Below are positions 12,301-22,999 of a stretch of DNA of 44,972 nucleotides, piece by piece. Both the position numbers and the translations under genes were made by a program. The stretch is from Heterotrichella gracilis (Eukaryota > Sar > Xanthophyceae > Tribonematales > Xanthonemataceae), in NCBI GenBank assembly GCA_032358255.1, contig JAULBX010026652.1:1-44972 (forward strand), given 5' to 3'. Under the pieces are notes generated by a model. That model was given only the letters and a program-made list of their open reading frames with translations, was not told where the DNA came from and did no database searches. How positions within the stretch are numbered: position 1 is the stretch's first letter; each line of letters begins with the position of its first letter.

Positions 12301-13550
12301 CCCCACCTACACGGAGGTCACTGGCATGCGGGTGGATCAGCGGTAAGTGCTTTGCATCTCAAATCCCTTGTTGTTAATTGTATTCTTGATAAACTCCACC
12401 ACAGTGGTATGGCAAAGTGGCGCTCAAATTGAAAGTCCTTCCTTGTAATTGTAAGTGGAAATGTATTGCATAGCCCACAAATCAAGAACAAATGCATGTT
12501 ACTAGCTGATGAAGTGTGCTTTCTGCACGGCAATGGGTGCCTGTGCATGGCAGGAGCTGACCGCCGCTTTTGACCCTCCCAGGCAGCAGGTGGTGCAAGC
12601 CGCTCATCTCGCCATGGAGCAGGCCCTTGGGGCGCTTGCGCAGCCTCTGGGCCTGCACACGCTGGGGGCCAGCCACATGCGGGGCTGGACCGAGGACGAG
12701 CACCAGGTGTTCCTGGAGGGCATGCAGGAGCTCGACCGCGACTTTGTGGAGATCAGGAGCGATTTCCTGCCTGAGCGCACCCACAGCCAGCTTGTGAACT
12801 ACTACTACAACATCTGGAAGCTGCGCCTGACGCCGCAGGCTGTGGAGTGGTACGCGGAGCGTGTGCAGGTCAGTGGACGGGTGGCAATGCCACGGTGTGG
12901 CTTATGCTCTGCACGCGCCTGACGGACATCTTGCATCATGTTACTGTCATCCAATCCTGGGATGTGCGATTGATTTCAATACAATACGCTCAATTAAATG
13001 GTCGACAGGAACAGTTAAGTGATACTTCAGGTCAAGATTCAAGGTTGTAAAAAGTGTTCGCAATTCGCTTGCAATGTAAGAAAATTTCATCCTTGTATCG
13101 GAGTATGTGATTACAAGCTTGGGAGTGCCATATTTTCTTAAAATGCCAAGTGCTCCACATCACAGAAAAAGGAGCGCCTGATCGCCGAGGCTGAACGCAA
13201 GGTGGAGGAGCGTGCCGCAGAGGAGGCGCGCAGGGTGGAGGGGCTGGCGGCAGCCGCAAAGCGCAAGCAACTGAAGGATGTGCTCACATGGATCAAGGGC
13301 GTGGCGCGCGCGCCGCAGGACGTTGTGAATACCAAGTAAGGCTCATGCACATGGTCGCATTTCAACAATAGCCATTGGGGAGTTGCCCTGCGTGCCATTG
13401 CTTGTCAACCTGGCGGATGTGCGTTGAATCAACCGTTGATGGGCCTGCCTTGGCAACTGAACATGTTTTTTTTGGTATGCTAGGGCCAAGACGCGAGAGA
13501 GGGCGGAGAGGATGGTGCAGGTTGCCGTCAAGCATGGCCGACTGTCTTGA
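9316..13550 (+). CDS. ARID - AT-hook - ELM2 - SANT chromatin protein (plant ARID1/2-like)
   Basis: Ten exons: 9316-9424, 9534-9787, 9993-10311, 10426-10784, 11004-11213, 11489-11745, 12088-12342, 12583-12868, 13166-13335, 13484-13550, giving 761 aa. The ARID DNA-binding domain is at about residues 25-115 (ELYKLFSFVSELGGYQEVDG, then LKAIYDSELAGFEAFLL). An AT-hook follows (KRGPGRPPSAKT). An ELM2-like segment is in exon 7 (GNEFQALLP), and a SANT domain in exon 8 (GWTEDEHQVFLEGM, then QLVNYYYNIWK). A Lys/Glu-rich helix ends the protein. The order ARID-ELM2-SANT is that of plant ARID1/ARID2 proteins, nuclear regulators that can bring histone deacetylases to AT-rich DNA. The first intron uses a GC donor (aaag|gcaagt). 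An 84-nt segment (10065-10148) could be an extra in-frame intron. Confidence 0.9.
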
Positions 13551-14401
13551 TGCGGAATGCATGCATGCCAGGACGTTAACAGGAGGGTCTAGGCCACGCT
13601 TGGAAGAGCGAATGTGTGAGGCATGTGGGGGTTGATGACAACTGGCGATCCAGCTTTAGTGCCTAATTCGTACAGCAGCGTAGGGATAATAATAAACTGT
13701 TCAGCAGCGTCTGATATTAGTGAGAGATGATGTTTGCGAGTACAGCAATTCATTCCATATTGGTGGTAACTCAGTTGTCCGCAGTAGATCTTGTTAGCCA
13801 GAAAACGAAACGCGCAAATATCTTGATACGTGACTGTGTTTGCATACAGCAGAGTGATTCTCTGCACGTTGGGGTTGAATAATTATTTACAAAGCAGTTA
13901 CATGGCATTCCAGCAATTCTTGCTACATAGCTTGCGCAAGGTCCTGCTGTCCTGTTGGCCCACGTGGCCCTGGGCTTGGGCCTATAGCTATCTATCCCCT
14001 CTTCTTTGTCCCATGCATTTTGGTACGTGGTTGTCCGCCAAAACGTTTCAAGTGTCCCAACCAACCTGCGCTTTGCAGCTGATCCTCACACTGTGAGTGT
14101 CTGTAACATTACTTGTACTCTCTAGATGGATGTGTGGCATGTTTACACCAGAAACCCTGGACCAAACCCCTGTTTTGGTGCACCAAACCAAACAAAAACC
14201 CTGGACCAAACCCTCCACAAAATCCCTTAGGCAAGAAATCACATAAGCTGGACAAGCAAAACGCAATTGGTGAAGTTGCAATATTTTTATCCAATTCAAA
14301 AGTCCAGTACAGGCAAATTAAAGCGTAAATTGATTAACGCTCGGAGTGCCTCAGGGCTGCTTGCTGCAAAGCAAGGCTTGCAAGACAACCCCACGCACTG
14401 C
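13551..14401. other. convergent 3' intergenic region
   Basis: This lies between the ends of the ARID gene (+) and the lumen-protein gene (-). It contains both 3' UTRs, including an AATAAA near 13689, and the short diverged repeat at 14151-14225. No coding exon was recognised. Confidence 0.5.
14151..14225. repeat. short imperfect repeat, ccctggaccaaaccc units
   Basis: The unit aaccctggaccaaaccc occurs at about 14153 and again at about 14207. Between them are inverted and partial copies (ttttggtgcaccaaacc), so the stretch can pair with itself. It lies in the convergent 3' region and may be a local duplication or part of a 3' UTR. Confidence 0.6.
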
Positions 14402-15642
14402 TCATACTCGCTGGCTCAGCTTCTGTGCCCGTTCCACTCTAAACTGCTGAGCCATGTCAAGTGCGTCCTTAGGCACTTGCGCCAGCAGCGCTTCAATGGC
14501 GTCCAATGCAGCTGCTGCGGGCTCTGGGGAGGCCTGCGCTTCCTTCTTGATTGTGCGTCCACTGAGGGTGACCACCTGGAGAGAGCCAAGGCACAAGCAA
14601 CTCAGCCATGAACAATCGCTACCCTCACGCCAGGGCCGACACCATCGACGCTCCGCACATCAAGTGTCATGAGGCACCAGCATGGGCAGTAGACCTACGG
14701 ATGCCAAGGCTTCATGAGGTATGCAAGGATTAAAAGTATGCACTTGCTTACCCCTCCAATAGCTTGGTACAATGCGTCTGTGGGACTGGTGCTGCCTCCC
14801 TCTCCGCCATATGCTTCAGATATGCCTGCCTCTCGGTGTTCACCGGTGATCAGTGCAACCACAGCAGGCCCAGCCTCGCCAACCTGGACAAAATGGACAC
14901 AATACTGCATCAGCGTGACAAAGTGTGGGGAGTGACAAGTATGGGGAGTGATAAAGTACTGGGGTTTGTTGCACAGGATTGGTTCTCCAGGGTCTTACCA
15001 CTCGCAGGCGGGCTGCATATCCTGGCAGCAGCCTTCGAGCCACAAAGCGGTCTTGGCTATCGAGCGGTGTTGAAGCCAGTGCCTGCAAGGTGCATGCACA
15101 TAGCTTGCTAGAGATCATAAGTGGTCAATAGACGTGCATATTGGCAGGCTGTTCATTAATGCAGATAGACAAGCGGGGACCTTGTGGTTCACCTTGAGTT
15201 CGTACAGTGTGCTCCTGGCATCCAGCAACATCGTCAGCGCTTCTTGCGAATCCACCTCAGGCCGTAGGAAACTCTTGGCGAGGTCTTTCACTAGATCAGC
15301 CTTGGCTTCAAAGCTAACAGCAAAAGAGGATACTAGTACTGAGGCACCTGACAGCAGTGCTCCTCGCCTGTCGATTTCTGGCTGATGGGCTGGGTGCCCA
15401 TGTTGGCATGTACACCTGAGTGCCTGTAGACAAGGCACCTCGACCTCGTCAACTCGTGGTTACCTTACATGCGATATGCATGCATTGATATGCATGCATT
15501 ATCAGATGCATGCACTGCGTCCACCTACACCAAGAAGCCGTATGTGGACTGTGCAACACACAATAGTTCCTACCTGTCGCCTTGTTGCGCTTGTGAAAGG
15601 CGTGGCGTTATGCCGCGCAAAGCTTTGCCTGACGCACGCCAT
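14402..15642 (-). CDS. Predicted Tat-targeted thylakoid-lumen protein, function unknown
   Basis: Five exons on the minus strand: 15642-15574, 15381-15193, 15082-14999, 14883-14752, 14575-14402. They encode 215 aa and all four introns are in phase 0. The N-terminus MACVRQSFARHNATPF is rich in Ser/Thr/Arg and lacks acidic residues, like a chloroplast transit peptide. It is followed by DRRGALLSGASVLVSSFAV and then EAKA, a twin-arginine motif, hydrophobic core and AxA-type cleavage site, as in Tat-dependent lumen proteins. The mature part is helical and Ala-rich, with a segment ending DALYQAIG and then VVTLSGRTIKKEAQASP. I do not recognise the family. A role near photosystem assembly or maintenance is possible but unproven. 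It is divergent from the GT90 gene across 607 bp. Confidence 0.78.
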
Positions 15643-16249
15643 GATGTGACAAACTGGATTGCAGGTAGATGGTTCACGGTCAGGGCTGCTAGCTCAGCTG
15701 ACAATCGGTAACAATACCCAAGGACATGTGTGGTTGCAAAGGCCAGAGTGTCGGGTACTTGTACTCTGGAGATGACAGCACTGGATGGGCGCCTTGGTCA
15801 CCGAGATATTGCCCCCGTCCACGTTTTTGCAAACCCGGGCACAGCCGAACCTCCCCCGTCACAACAAAGTGTCACCCACTCTCATCGTTTGCTAAGGACC
15901 TTTATATCACCGCGCATCAGGTCTTGTATGGCCGTCTAGTGGCTGGTGGAGCAACGAGCAACGACCGTGAACCGCTGTAGGCATGCGTGTCTGCCCACCT
16001 TCATTTTCATTTGCACTGGGGTGTTTAACGTTGGCTGAACCTTTCAAGGCAAGTTTGTGAGTGTTCCAGCAGCTTGGCATTTCACAAGGTTTGCAGTGGG
16101 CGCCGTCGCACCTGATCCAGCTGGAAGTGAAAGGGCTGGCAACTTTATGGGTGGCATGTCCACGGCATCAGGTCAGGTGGATTGCGTTTATTCAAGCTTT
16201 TCACCGCTTGAATACAGGCCAACAGCAGTGTACAGTAGTGAAGTCTAAT
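15643..16249. promoter_or_regulatory. divergent intergenic region
   Basis: 607 bp between the start codons of the lumen-protein gene (-) and the GT90 gene (+), presumably holding both promoters and 5' UTRs. No clear TATA box or shared operator-like repeat was identified. Confidence 0.4.
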
Positions 16250-19200
16250 ATGAACTACCATGGAGCTTTCAATAGAGCCATAAAGTATGGGTTGGTTCCG
16301 GTGGCGGTGCTGGGCGCCCTCCTCATCACTTGGGTGGGTAGTAAACAAGATGACTGCACAAGTGGCTTCAGCCACGTGTTAAGGTTGTGACCCTCGTGAA
16401 TCACCTTTCATACTACGCAGGGCGTGGGTTCTGTACGGCAAACTGCAGCGCCAATCAAAACTCCCAGTGCCAAGATTTGGATGTTGAGAAAGGTGTGCCA
16501 CACTTGCACAGCTGAAACACCCCCCTGGATGACATCGCAGCGAAACCCTTTTCAAACACACTTACTCTGCTGAATGCTGCAGCTGTCTTCCACGCCTGGG
16601 CTCTCCAGCTTTGTGACTTGCCTGAACACTGCCATGGCCACTGCGCAGGCCTCAACTCCAGCATACAGGTGCCACTCCCCCACGTTGCCAATGTTCGTCG
16701 GTATTTTGTGAACCCAATGTAGTCAGTCCCATGAATCCAGCAAATATGCACACATAAACAAGTGGCACCAAACATTTTACTGTGTCACTCTTTATACCAA
16801 TTTTGATCATGCGTGACCAAGGTCATGTTGAATCAACTTGGCTCCTGTGGCTCCGTGCCAGTTTTGTTGCCTCAAAAGCACCAACCACCTTGAAATTTGA
16901 ATGTACTGTCACTGCTTGCAGACCACAAAGTACGATACCAGGAACTGATCGGAGCCCTTTGGTGCGTTGGGACAAGACCATCACTAAAGCCATGCTGCAA
17001 GCAAGTTGGCGTAAGTTTCGGTCACCTGCCCTCGCACAGTTGCAGCATTTTGCCCATTAGAAGTTATTCCCAGTGGGAACATGCACACCAGTATCCTGTC
17101 TTTCCAATGTTGCATCAGATGGGGGTTATTGACAAAGCGCCCAATGGTGACTGTGCAGATAGAACAGTGCGGTACAAGGTCCTGAAAGGCAGGTTGTTTG
17201 TCCATCTTCAGGACAAGCAGCGGTACCATGCAGGCCATGGCTTTTGGTGAGTACCGCAGCTGACCATGACCTTGTTGCAAACCAGTTATCAGGGTGCATT
17301 GCGCGCCAAGTTTCAGGGTGCATTGCGCACCACGGTAACATTCAAATAGCAGACATTTACATGTAATTTTACATGATTATTTTACATATATGATATCCCG
17401 CATTAATCCCGCGCGCCACGGTATTTTACATAGCAGTATACACATAATTATTCTACATATCCATGGATACTTATTTTATTGTTACAGGAGATGGGGTCCA
17501 TTTGAGGAGATGGTCATGGCAGCAGTGTACCTCTACAGACTGGATGACATGGACTTTGTGGTCAATTACAACGATGAACCAACGTGTGGCAAACCTTGGC
17601 TAGCCTACGCTGCAGCCGTGAGAGCAGGAGACGAGCCTCAGTGCCAGACCTTCCTCATGCCAGCCTACAACATTTGGCAGCAGGTACGGTTGCTTTTGTA
17701 AGGGAGAATCCACAATATTACATAGCAGGAGGATTGCCACGCATCACAGAGGATATAAGCAAAGTCCTTCAAGCATCATCGCTCATGGGCTTTCATTCTC
17801 AGGCGTTGTTTGGTATAAATTGTTACCTTGGGTGTGTTGTCAGGCGATGGGGCCAGAGCAATTCAGCGCCATGTCCACCTGCCTAGCAGCACGATACCCT
17901 CCAGAATCAAGGATACCCACAGCCATTTTCCGTGGAAGTGACACGGATCCATACACCAAGCCTGCTGAGCTTCACAACTGGCCACTGCTCAAGCGCAGCA
18001 AGTTGGCAATTTACAGCAGGATGTATCCAAACTCGGGCATTGATGCTGCGTTTACTCGGCTGCTCACGGGCAAGTGCTCCCCGAATTGCGCTGGGTGGTA
18101 CCGCCAAGCTATAAATGGCTGCTGGTTAGAGTGCTTGGCTAAATACATAAATGAATGTGTTGCTTGGATCAATAGCTAGATAATGACATAGTTAATTGTA
18201 GATTTATTGTTGTTCTTTAAAATATTAGACATTTATTTATGTATTTATATATAATTATTTGTTTGCAGAGGACGCCAAGTCCCAGGAGGTGCTGCGTGAA
18301 GTGTTTCCATTGGCACAGAGCATTGCTTGGGAGGACTTCCAAAAGCATGTCAGCATTATCATTATGGATGGTAACAGCTGGCCTGACAGGTAATCCTCTT
18401 GTCCAATGTGGGCTGTTGCAAAGCATACTGTGAATACTTGCAATTATGCATGGCACACTGATGCATTTTAGAAGCGCAGTGTTCCTGGTTTTCAAAATAT
18501 TTACCAAGTTGCGTACTGCGCACAAGGTTTGTGTTAGAGTATGGTTATGGTGATCCTCTGCATAGGCGCAACGTGTGTGATGCAGCCAATAACATGTGTG
18601 TTCCATTCAACCCAGGTTTGGACCTCTGTTGAAGTATAACACGCTCCTGCTCAAGCAGCAAACGTGTTGTGAGGAGTACTTCCTTCACTGGATGCAGCCT
18701 GGCAAACACTACGAGGTCAGTGCACCTATGGGCAATGGACAAAATCACCATATCCTGCTATATCCTGCTATATCGTCTTGAATCACTGTCATGACCTTGA
18801 GATGGCCGTGAAGACATGTTGACAAACATGATGATGCTGGAATGCAGAAATTTGACCATGACTTGAAAGACCTGGTTGAGGTTGTTGAAGTCTTAATAGC
18901 TGAATGGAAGCACAATAACAGCAGGATTCTGAGGATCGTTGGCAACATGCAAGAGTTTGCAAGGGAGAACTTCACCCCGTACCAGGTACAATAACCTTCA
19001 AAGTGCTTTTCACCAGCTATGTATGCATAATATTCATTGATGTCCATCCAGGAGAACTACATACTGCCTGTCGTGGCAAGCCTCCATGGCTCTGGTACCC
19101 TATCGTATTCCATGGTTGCCGACGCTGAATGAAAATACATCACTTTCATTTTTATACGCACATCCAGGGGGGGAAAATGTGTAGCTGAAAAAAGCTGCTG

Positions 19201-19482
19201 CACACACAGGTAGCTGCAGATTTAGCACAGACGCTCATCAAGTACAAGCAGTTCTTGGATTTTGACACTGAGCTGGAGCCAGAGTACATTGAGTTGAGCT
19301 GGGAACGATTTGGAAAATGGAATCCGGGGCTTCCAATCCAGTTCGTTGAATCTATTCGGCAGGTTGGCAACCATTTGCCGAGCGTCAGTAATTTTCCTGG
19401 GTATGAGGCATGGGAGCAATGGCGGGGATCAACTGAGAGAAATCTTAGCGAAACAGAAGCAGGACTGTACAGTGGATGGTGA
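16250..19482 (+). CDS. GT90 / CAP10-family glycosyltransferase, type II membrane protein
   Basis: Exons: 16250-16337 (or -16333), 16421-16492, 16583-16700 (or -16668), 16922-17010, 17159-17246, 17488-17683, 17844-18069, 18269-18389, 18616-18715, 18848-18985, 19210-19482, giving 502 or 490 aa. The N-terminus has a short basic tail and one TM segment (YGLVPVAVLGALLITW), a Golgi/ER signal anchor. The CAP10 domain shows the FRGS motif (RIPTAIFRGSDTDP), the basic-helix stretch (RSKLAIYSRMYPNSGIDAAF), the core motif IIIMDGNSWPDR and the acceptor-side LLKYNTLLLKQQ. Relatives include xylosyl- and O-glucosyltransferases of the secretory pathway. The 18070 intron uses a GC donor (cgg|gcaagt), needed to keep phase. 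The first three exons have two coherent readings, described in the findings. The acceptor sugar is unknown. Confidence 0.85.
17290..17336. repeat. tandem duplication within a GT90 intron
   Basis: The unit cagggtgcattgcgc occurs twice in the intron before exon 17488, about 24 nt apart, followed by several attttacat copies. It looks like a local slippage product, and no function is suggested. Confidence 0.6.
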
Positions 19483-20119
19483 CTTATTTACTAGTACTTT
19501 GCAGCATTCCCTGTGCCCATCAGGGTGTGGCGCCCTGATGGCGCACGCCGAATTTGATTTAGGCTGCCTCCCACATTAAAGGCTGGAATTTGAGGCACGT
19601 CAGTTTCCAGTCAGAGAAGGGTTCATCTGTTCCTGGTATAAGTCCAACACATTGTTCAACATGCGGGCATGCCACACTGTAGATAGGAGCTTATTAGGTG
19701 GATTACGAGTGGTCTTGTGTAATCAAGCAACAACTCAGTGAACTAGAGTGGAGCCAGGTTGGTAAGAACACCTTGAAGTTAAGGGGGTAGGGGTGTGCCT
19801 ATTTCCAGTGACCCATGACCCTAGTGACACACTCCCTATTGCTTCCCACCCTAATCCACACCGTGGCCCACAGAAATACTGATGTTTCCGTTGCACATAA
19901 AGCCATAAGTGTGCCTCTTAACAAGGGTGCCCATAGTTGCACCGACTCAGCACCAAGTGTTGCAGGCAGGGTCGAGGTTGTGGTCCTAGCACTGGTGGTG
20001 TTTCAAGCACGTTGGAGTCGCCCTGTAGCACTGGGTAGCACTGCCCATAACGTGCAAACACACTAAACTTATACAACTTGTAATACCCACGCCTCAGTTC
20101 ACAGCTTCACGCAGGCAGG
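19483..20119. other. 3' UTR and spacer
   Basis: No coding exon seen. A TGTAA at 19718-19722, about 236 nt after the GT90 stop, is its likely poly(A) signal. The rest is upstream sequence of four-TM gene B. Confidence 0.45.
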
Positions 20120-21814
20120 ATGTTCAAACCTCCGGAGGCAGAGCCTTTCACCGGGGTGCCTGGTCGTCGGGGCAGGGTGCTGTGCTGCTTGCTGTACCTC
20201 GCACAGGTGAAAGTCTTTGCCATATGCTTCACATATGCATGCTTGTATGCAGGCTTGTAAACGGCTTGTAAACATGCGTGCAACCATATATGCCATGACC
20301 CGTAGGGTCAACAATGGTGGACTATTCTACTATATGCATGCATAGGCCCCATATGCATGCATGTGCAGATAGCCACGCCCCACCCTCATGACACCCACCC
20401 TTGCCTTTTTGTACAGATTGGAATGGCCTCGGCCATCCTAGCACTGACCTTGAACCAGCTGTTCCACCAGACCGAGCCTGCACCCAGCGAGTTTGAAGGC
20501 GCCACCACTGACCAGTTCTACGCTTGCCTACTCAACAAGGGGGGCGCACTACCATATGACCAACAGTCAAGCAGCATGTGCAACTTCCTCTGCGGGACAA
20601 GCGGCACGAGTATCGGCCTGTCTACTGTGTGCCTGCTACTGGTGGTAAAACCCTAGCTTAGGGTTGAACCTAGCCCACACTCCTCACCTGTCGCGCACAG
20701 TGACCTGGTCAAGAAATGTGTGCGGTCACATCTGAGTGAACATGAATCAGACATGCTGAGTCTTGCTAGTCATATGCATGTGGGGCAAATTAAATTGTGC
20801 ATTTATTGTGAATATTCCTTGAAATGTATTGGGACATGCTCCACAGCAGGTGCATTGACTTGTGGTATACCCTGCACCTGTATGATCATTTACGATTTTT
20901 CAGGTGGTGCCCATCATTAGAAATGTTGTTGAGAACCAGGGCACGCACTAACCTGCGCCTGTCCATTCAACAGGTCCTCCTCGCCAAAAATGCCGGCAGC
21001 AAACAGACGCTGGTCAAGCTGTGGTGGGCACTGCAGATTGCCGCGACCATTCTCTGGGTGACTGCTGCCATCATCATCGTCCTGAATGTGTCGGACGCCA
21101 ATGACCTGAAGACAGCGCAAGGGGAGTATGTTATTCCTGAGAAGGGCATGCGCACGCTGGTGGCGGGGCTGACTGTGGGCCAGGCTCTGCTGTGGGTGGT
21201 GGTGGGCATGGGTCTGGTGCTATGGGCGGCAATGGAGGTGAGCCGCCAACACAGAATTGCAAATTCATGGCATCAGTGATGCGACGCAAAGCATCAAATT
21301 CATGTGATGCGAGATGTGTGCGGCATCATTTTTTATCCTGTCACAAGGACATTTGGACTGGCAAAGTGTATTCATGGATTCAAAAGTCTTTCTCACACAG
21401 GGTTGTGGTTCACACTGCACGCTGGAATTTGATGCTGTGCCTTCTCCTGTGAATTATTCAAGTGTGCTCTCTCCCCGTCAGGGCTAGATGAGCTTGTTGT
21501 AGAGTGCATGCATGTGGGGCAAGCGTTGTGCGGCACTGGCATGCGTGCAGCAACAGGCGCCAGTGCAGGTCCATCGGAAATAGTGCCTGCAGTGCAACAT
21601 TGCAAGCCAAAGCAAGAGCGCTCATGCACCAAGGACACCACTGCTGCAGGTGGCGTACTGGCGCAAGGCAAACCAGGCAATTGCAGGGGCACCCATGCCG
21701 GCAGTGGCAGGTGGCTACCCTCCCGGATATCCTACATCTCCTTATCCCGCAAATGCAGCCTATGGGGGCGGTCGGGTAGCTGCACAGGCCTTTGCCAGCG
21801 TGCCACTGAGGTGA
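20120..21814 (+). CDS. Four-TM (MARVEL-like) membrane protein B
   Basis: Four exons: 20120-20206, 20417-20644, 20974-21237, 21650-21814, giving 247 aa with every intron in phase 0. Four hydrophobic segments are visible: CCLLYLAQ joined to IGMASAILALTL; SIGLSTVCLLLVVLLA; LQIAATILWVTAAIIIVLNV; and VGQALLWVVVGMGLVLWAAM. The loop between TM1 and TM2 holds several Cys (YACLL, then SSMCNFLCG), suggesting disulphides. The C-terminal tail is rich in Pro, Gly and Tyr (GGYPPGYPTSPYP), like cytosolic tails that bind WW/SH3-type partners. Topology resembles MARVEL/synaptogyrin-type tetraspans of the secretory or endosomal membrane system, but I see no decisive signature. The exon layout matches gene C (31953-34227), which suggests one family. 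ATG 20120 gives the only short N-terminal tail compatible with the first donor. Confidence 0.6.
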
Positions 21815-22999
21815 ACAAGGGTAAACTAAGGAGTGGTCCACTATTTGAGGAGTAAGCATTTGCAGGCTGCTGTCGTTGGGTGTGGAAGGAACAACCATCT
21901 GACAGCATGGTAGTGTTTCCCAAATGAGGTGGTGGTTGAGACTCCCGTGACAGGGTGTGTTGCAAGCATGGTGTGATTGTTTAATGATCAGTTGTGTGTT
22001 ACAGTGAGGAGAACTCGTGAGCAGATTGCAAACACGGGTGTTGCCAGAATTGATGTATATTTTATAACACTTTTCGAGTTGGACATCCTTCCTTGCTTGA
22101 AAGCATCACCATGCGTAGGCACCTAGATCAGGTGCAGTTTGAAATTCTAAGCAGCACTGTTTTGAAAATGTCCTTGCTGGTAAACATTGCTACGTAGTAC
22201 CCATGGCGCAACGTGCAAACACTGAAATGGTTCAACTCAGGCTGATTCAGCCCCTCAAGGTTGACTAGCAAATTGTTCTCTACTGTCCAATTTGATAACA
22301 CACAAGTTAGCAGTGGCCATGGGAAAAAAACAACTCAATTATAATCCAACGTAAACAACGTAGGAAGTCCAGACTTGGTAGGTACCCTTAGGGGTTGTCA
22401 TAAATGATTGGGTAGGTCTGGAAATCACACGCCCAGAGCAAATATGCTATCAAAGTTTGACAACAAACGCATACTGCCATTTTATATGTGAACCAATCTT
22501 TAAGTGGTTGTGACCTACCCCACACATATTGTTTTTGGCTGTCCAGTGCACTGCAGAGTATACAACACGTGGACTGTTGGCAGTCTGAGATCAACATTGA
22601 TCATACTATCATAGACCACAATGGTCGTAAATGTGCTGCCACTTTGTGACAATCAAGACAGAACAGGAGGAAAACAGTTTTGAGCCATCACATGCACTTC
22701 AGAATCGCGCATGGTGCACCTCCACACTTCAGAATCGTGCTGGGTGTCGCTTGGATGGCCATCAATGCTGATGAAGAGATCTATAAACATTTTTCTGGCT
22801 ATTGAAAACCACTGTAAAACCACACTCCGAGTACGGTTTAGACTGGTTAAGAAACCACATGGTATGCATATGCATACATCAATGCTGGCATGCCAACAGT
22901 TTAGGTGGCCCACCATGAAAGTGTCTCGCAAAGCATGGACAACGCCACTGGCTAGTAGCTCCTGAAAATCTTCAAAGAGCTGTAGCTTAGACCAGGAAT
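21815..22999. other. convergent 3' intergenic region
   Basis: Lies between the stop codons of gene B (+) and the DxD glycosyltransferase (-). No coding exon recognised. It includes an imperfect direct repeat of cacttcagaatcg at about 22694 and 22723, 29 nt apart. Confidence 0.45.
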
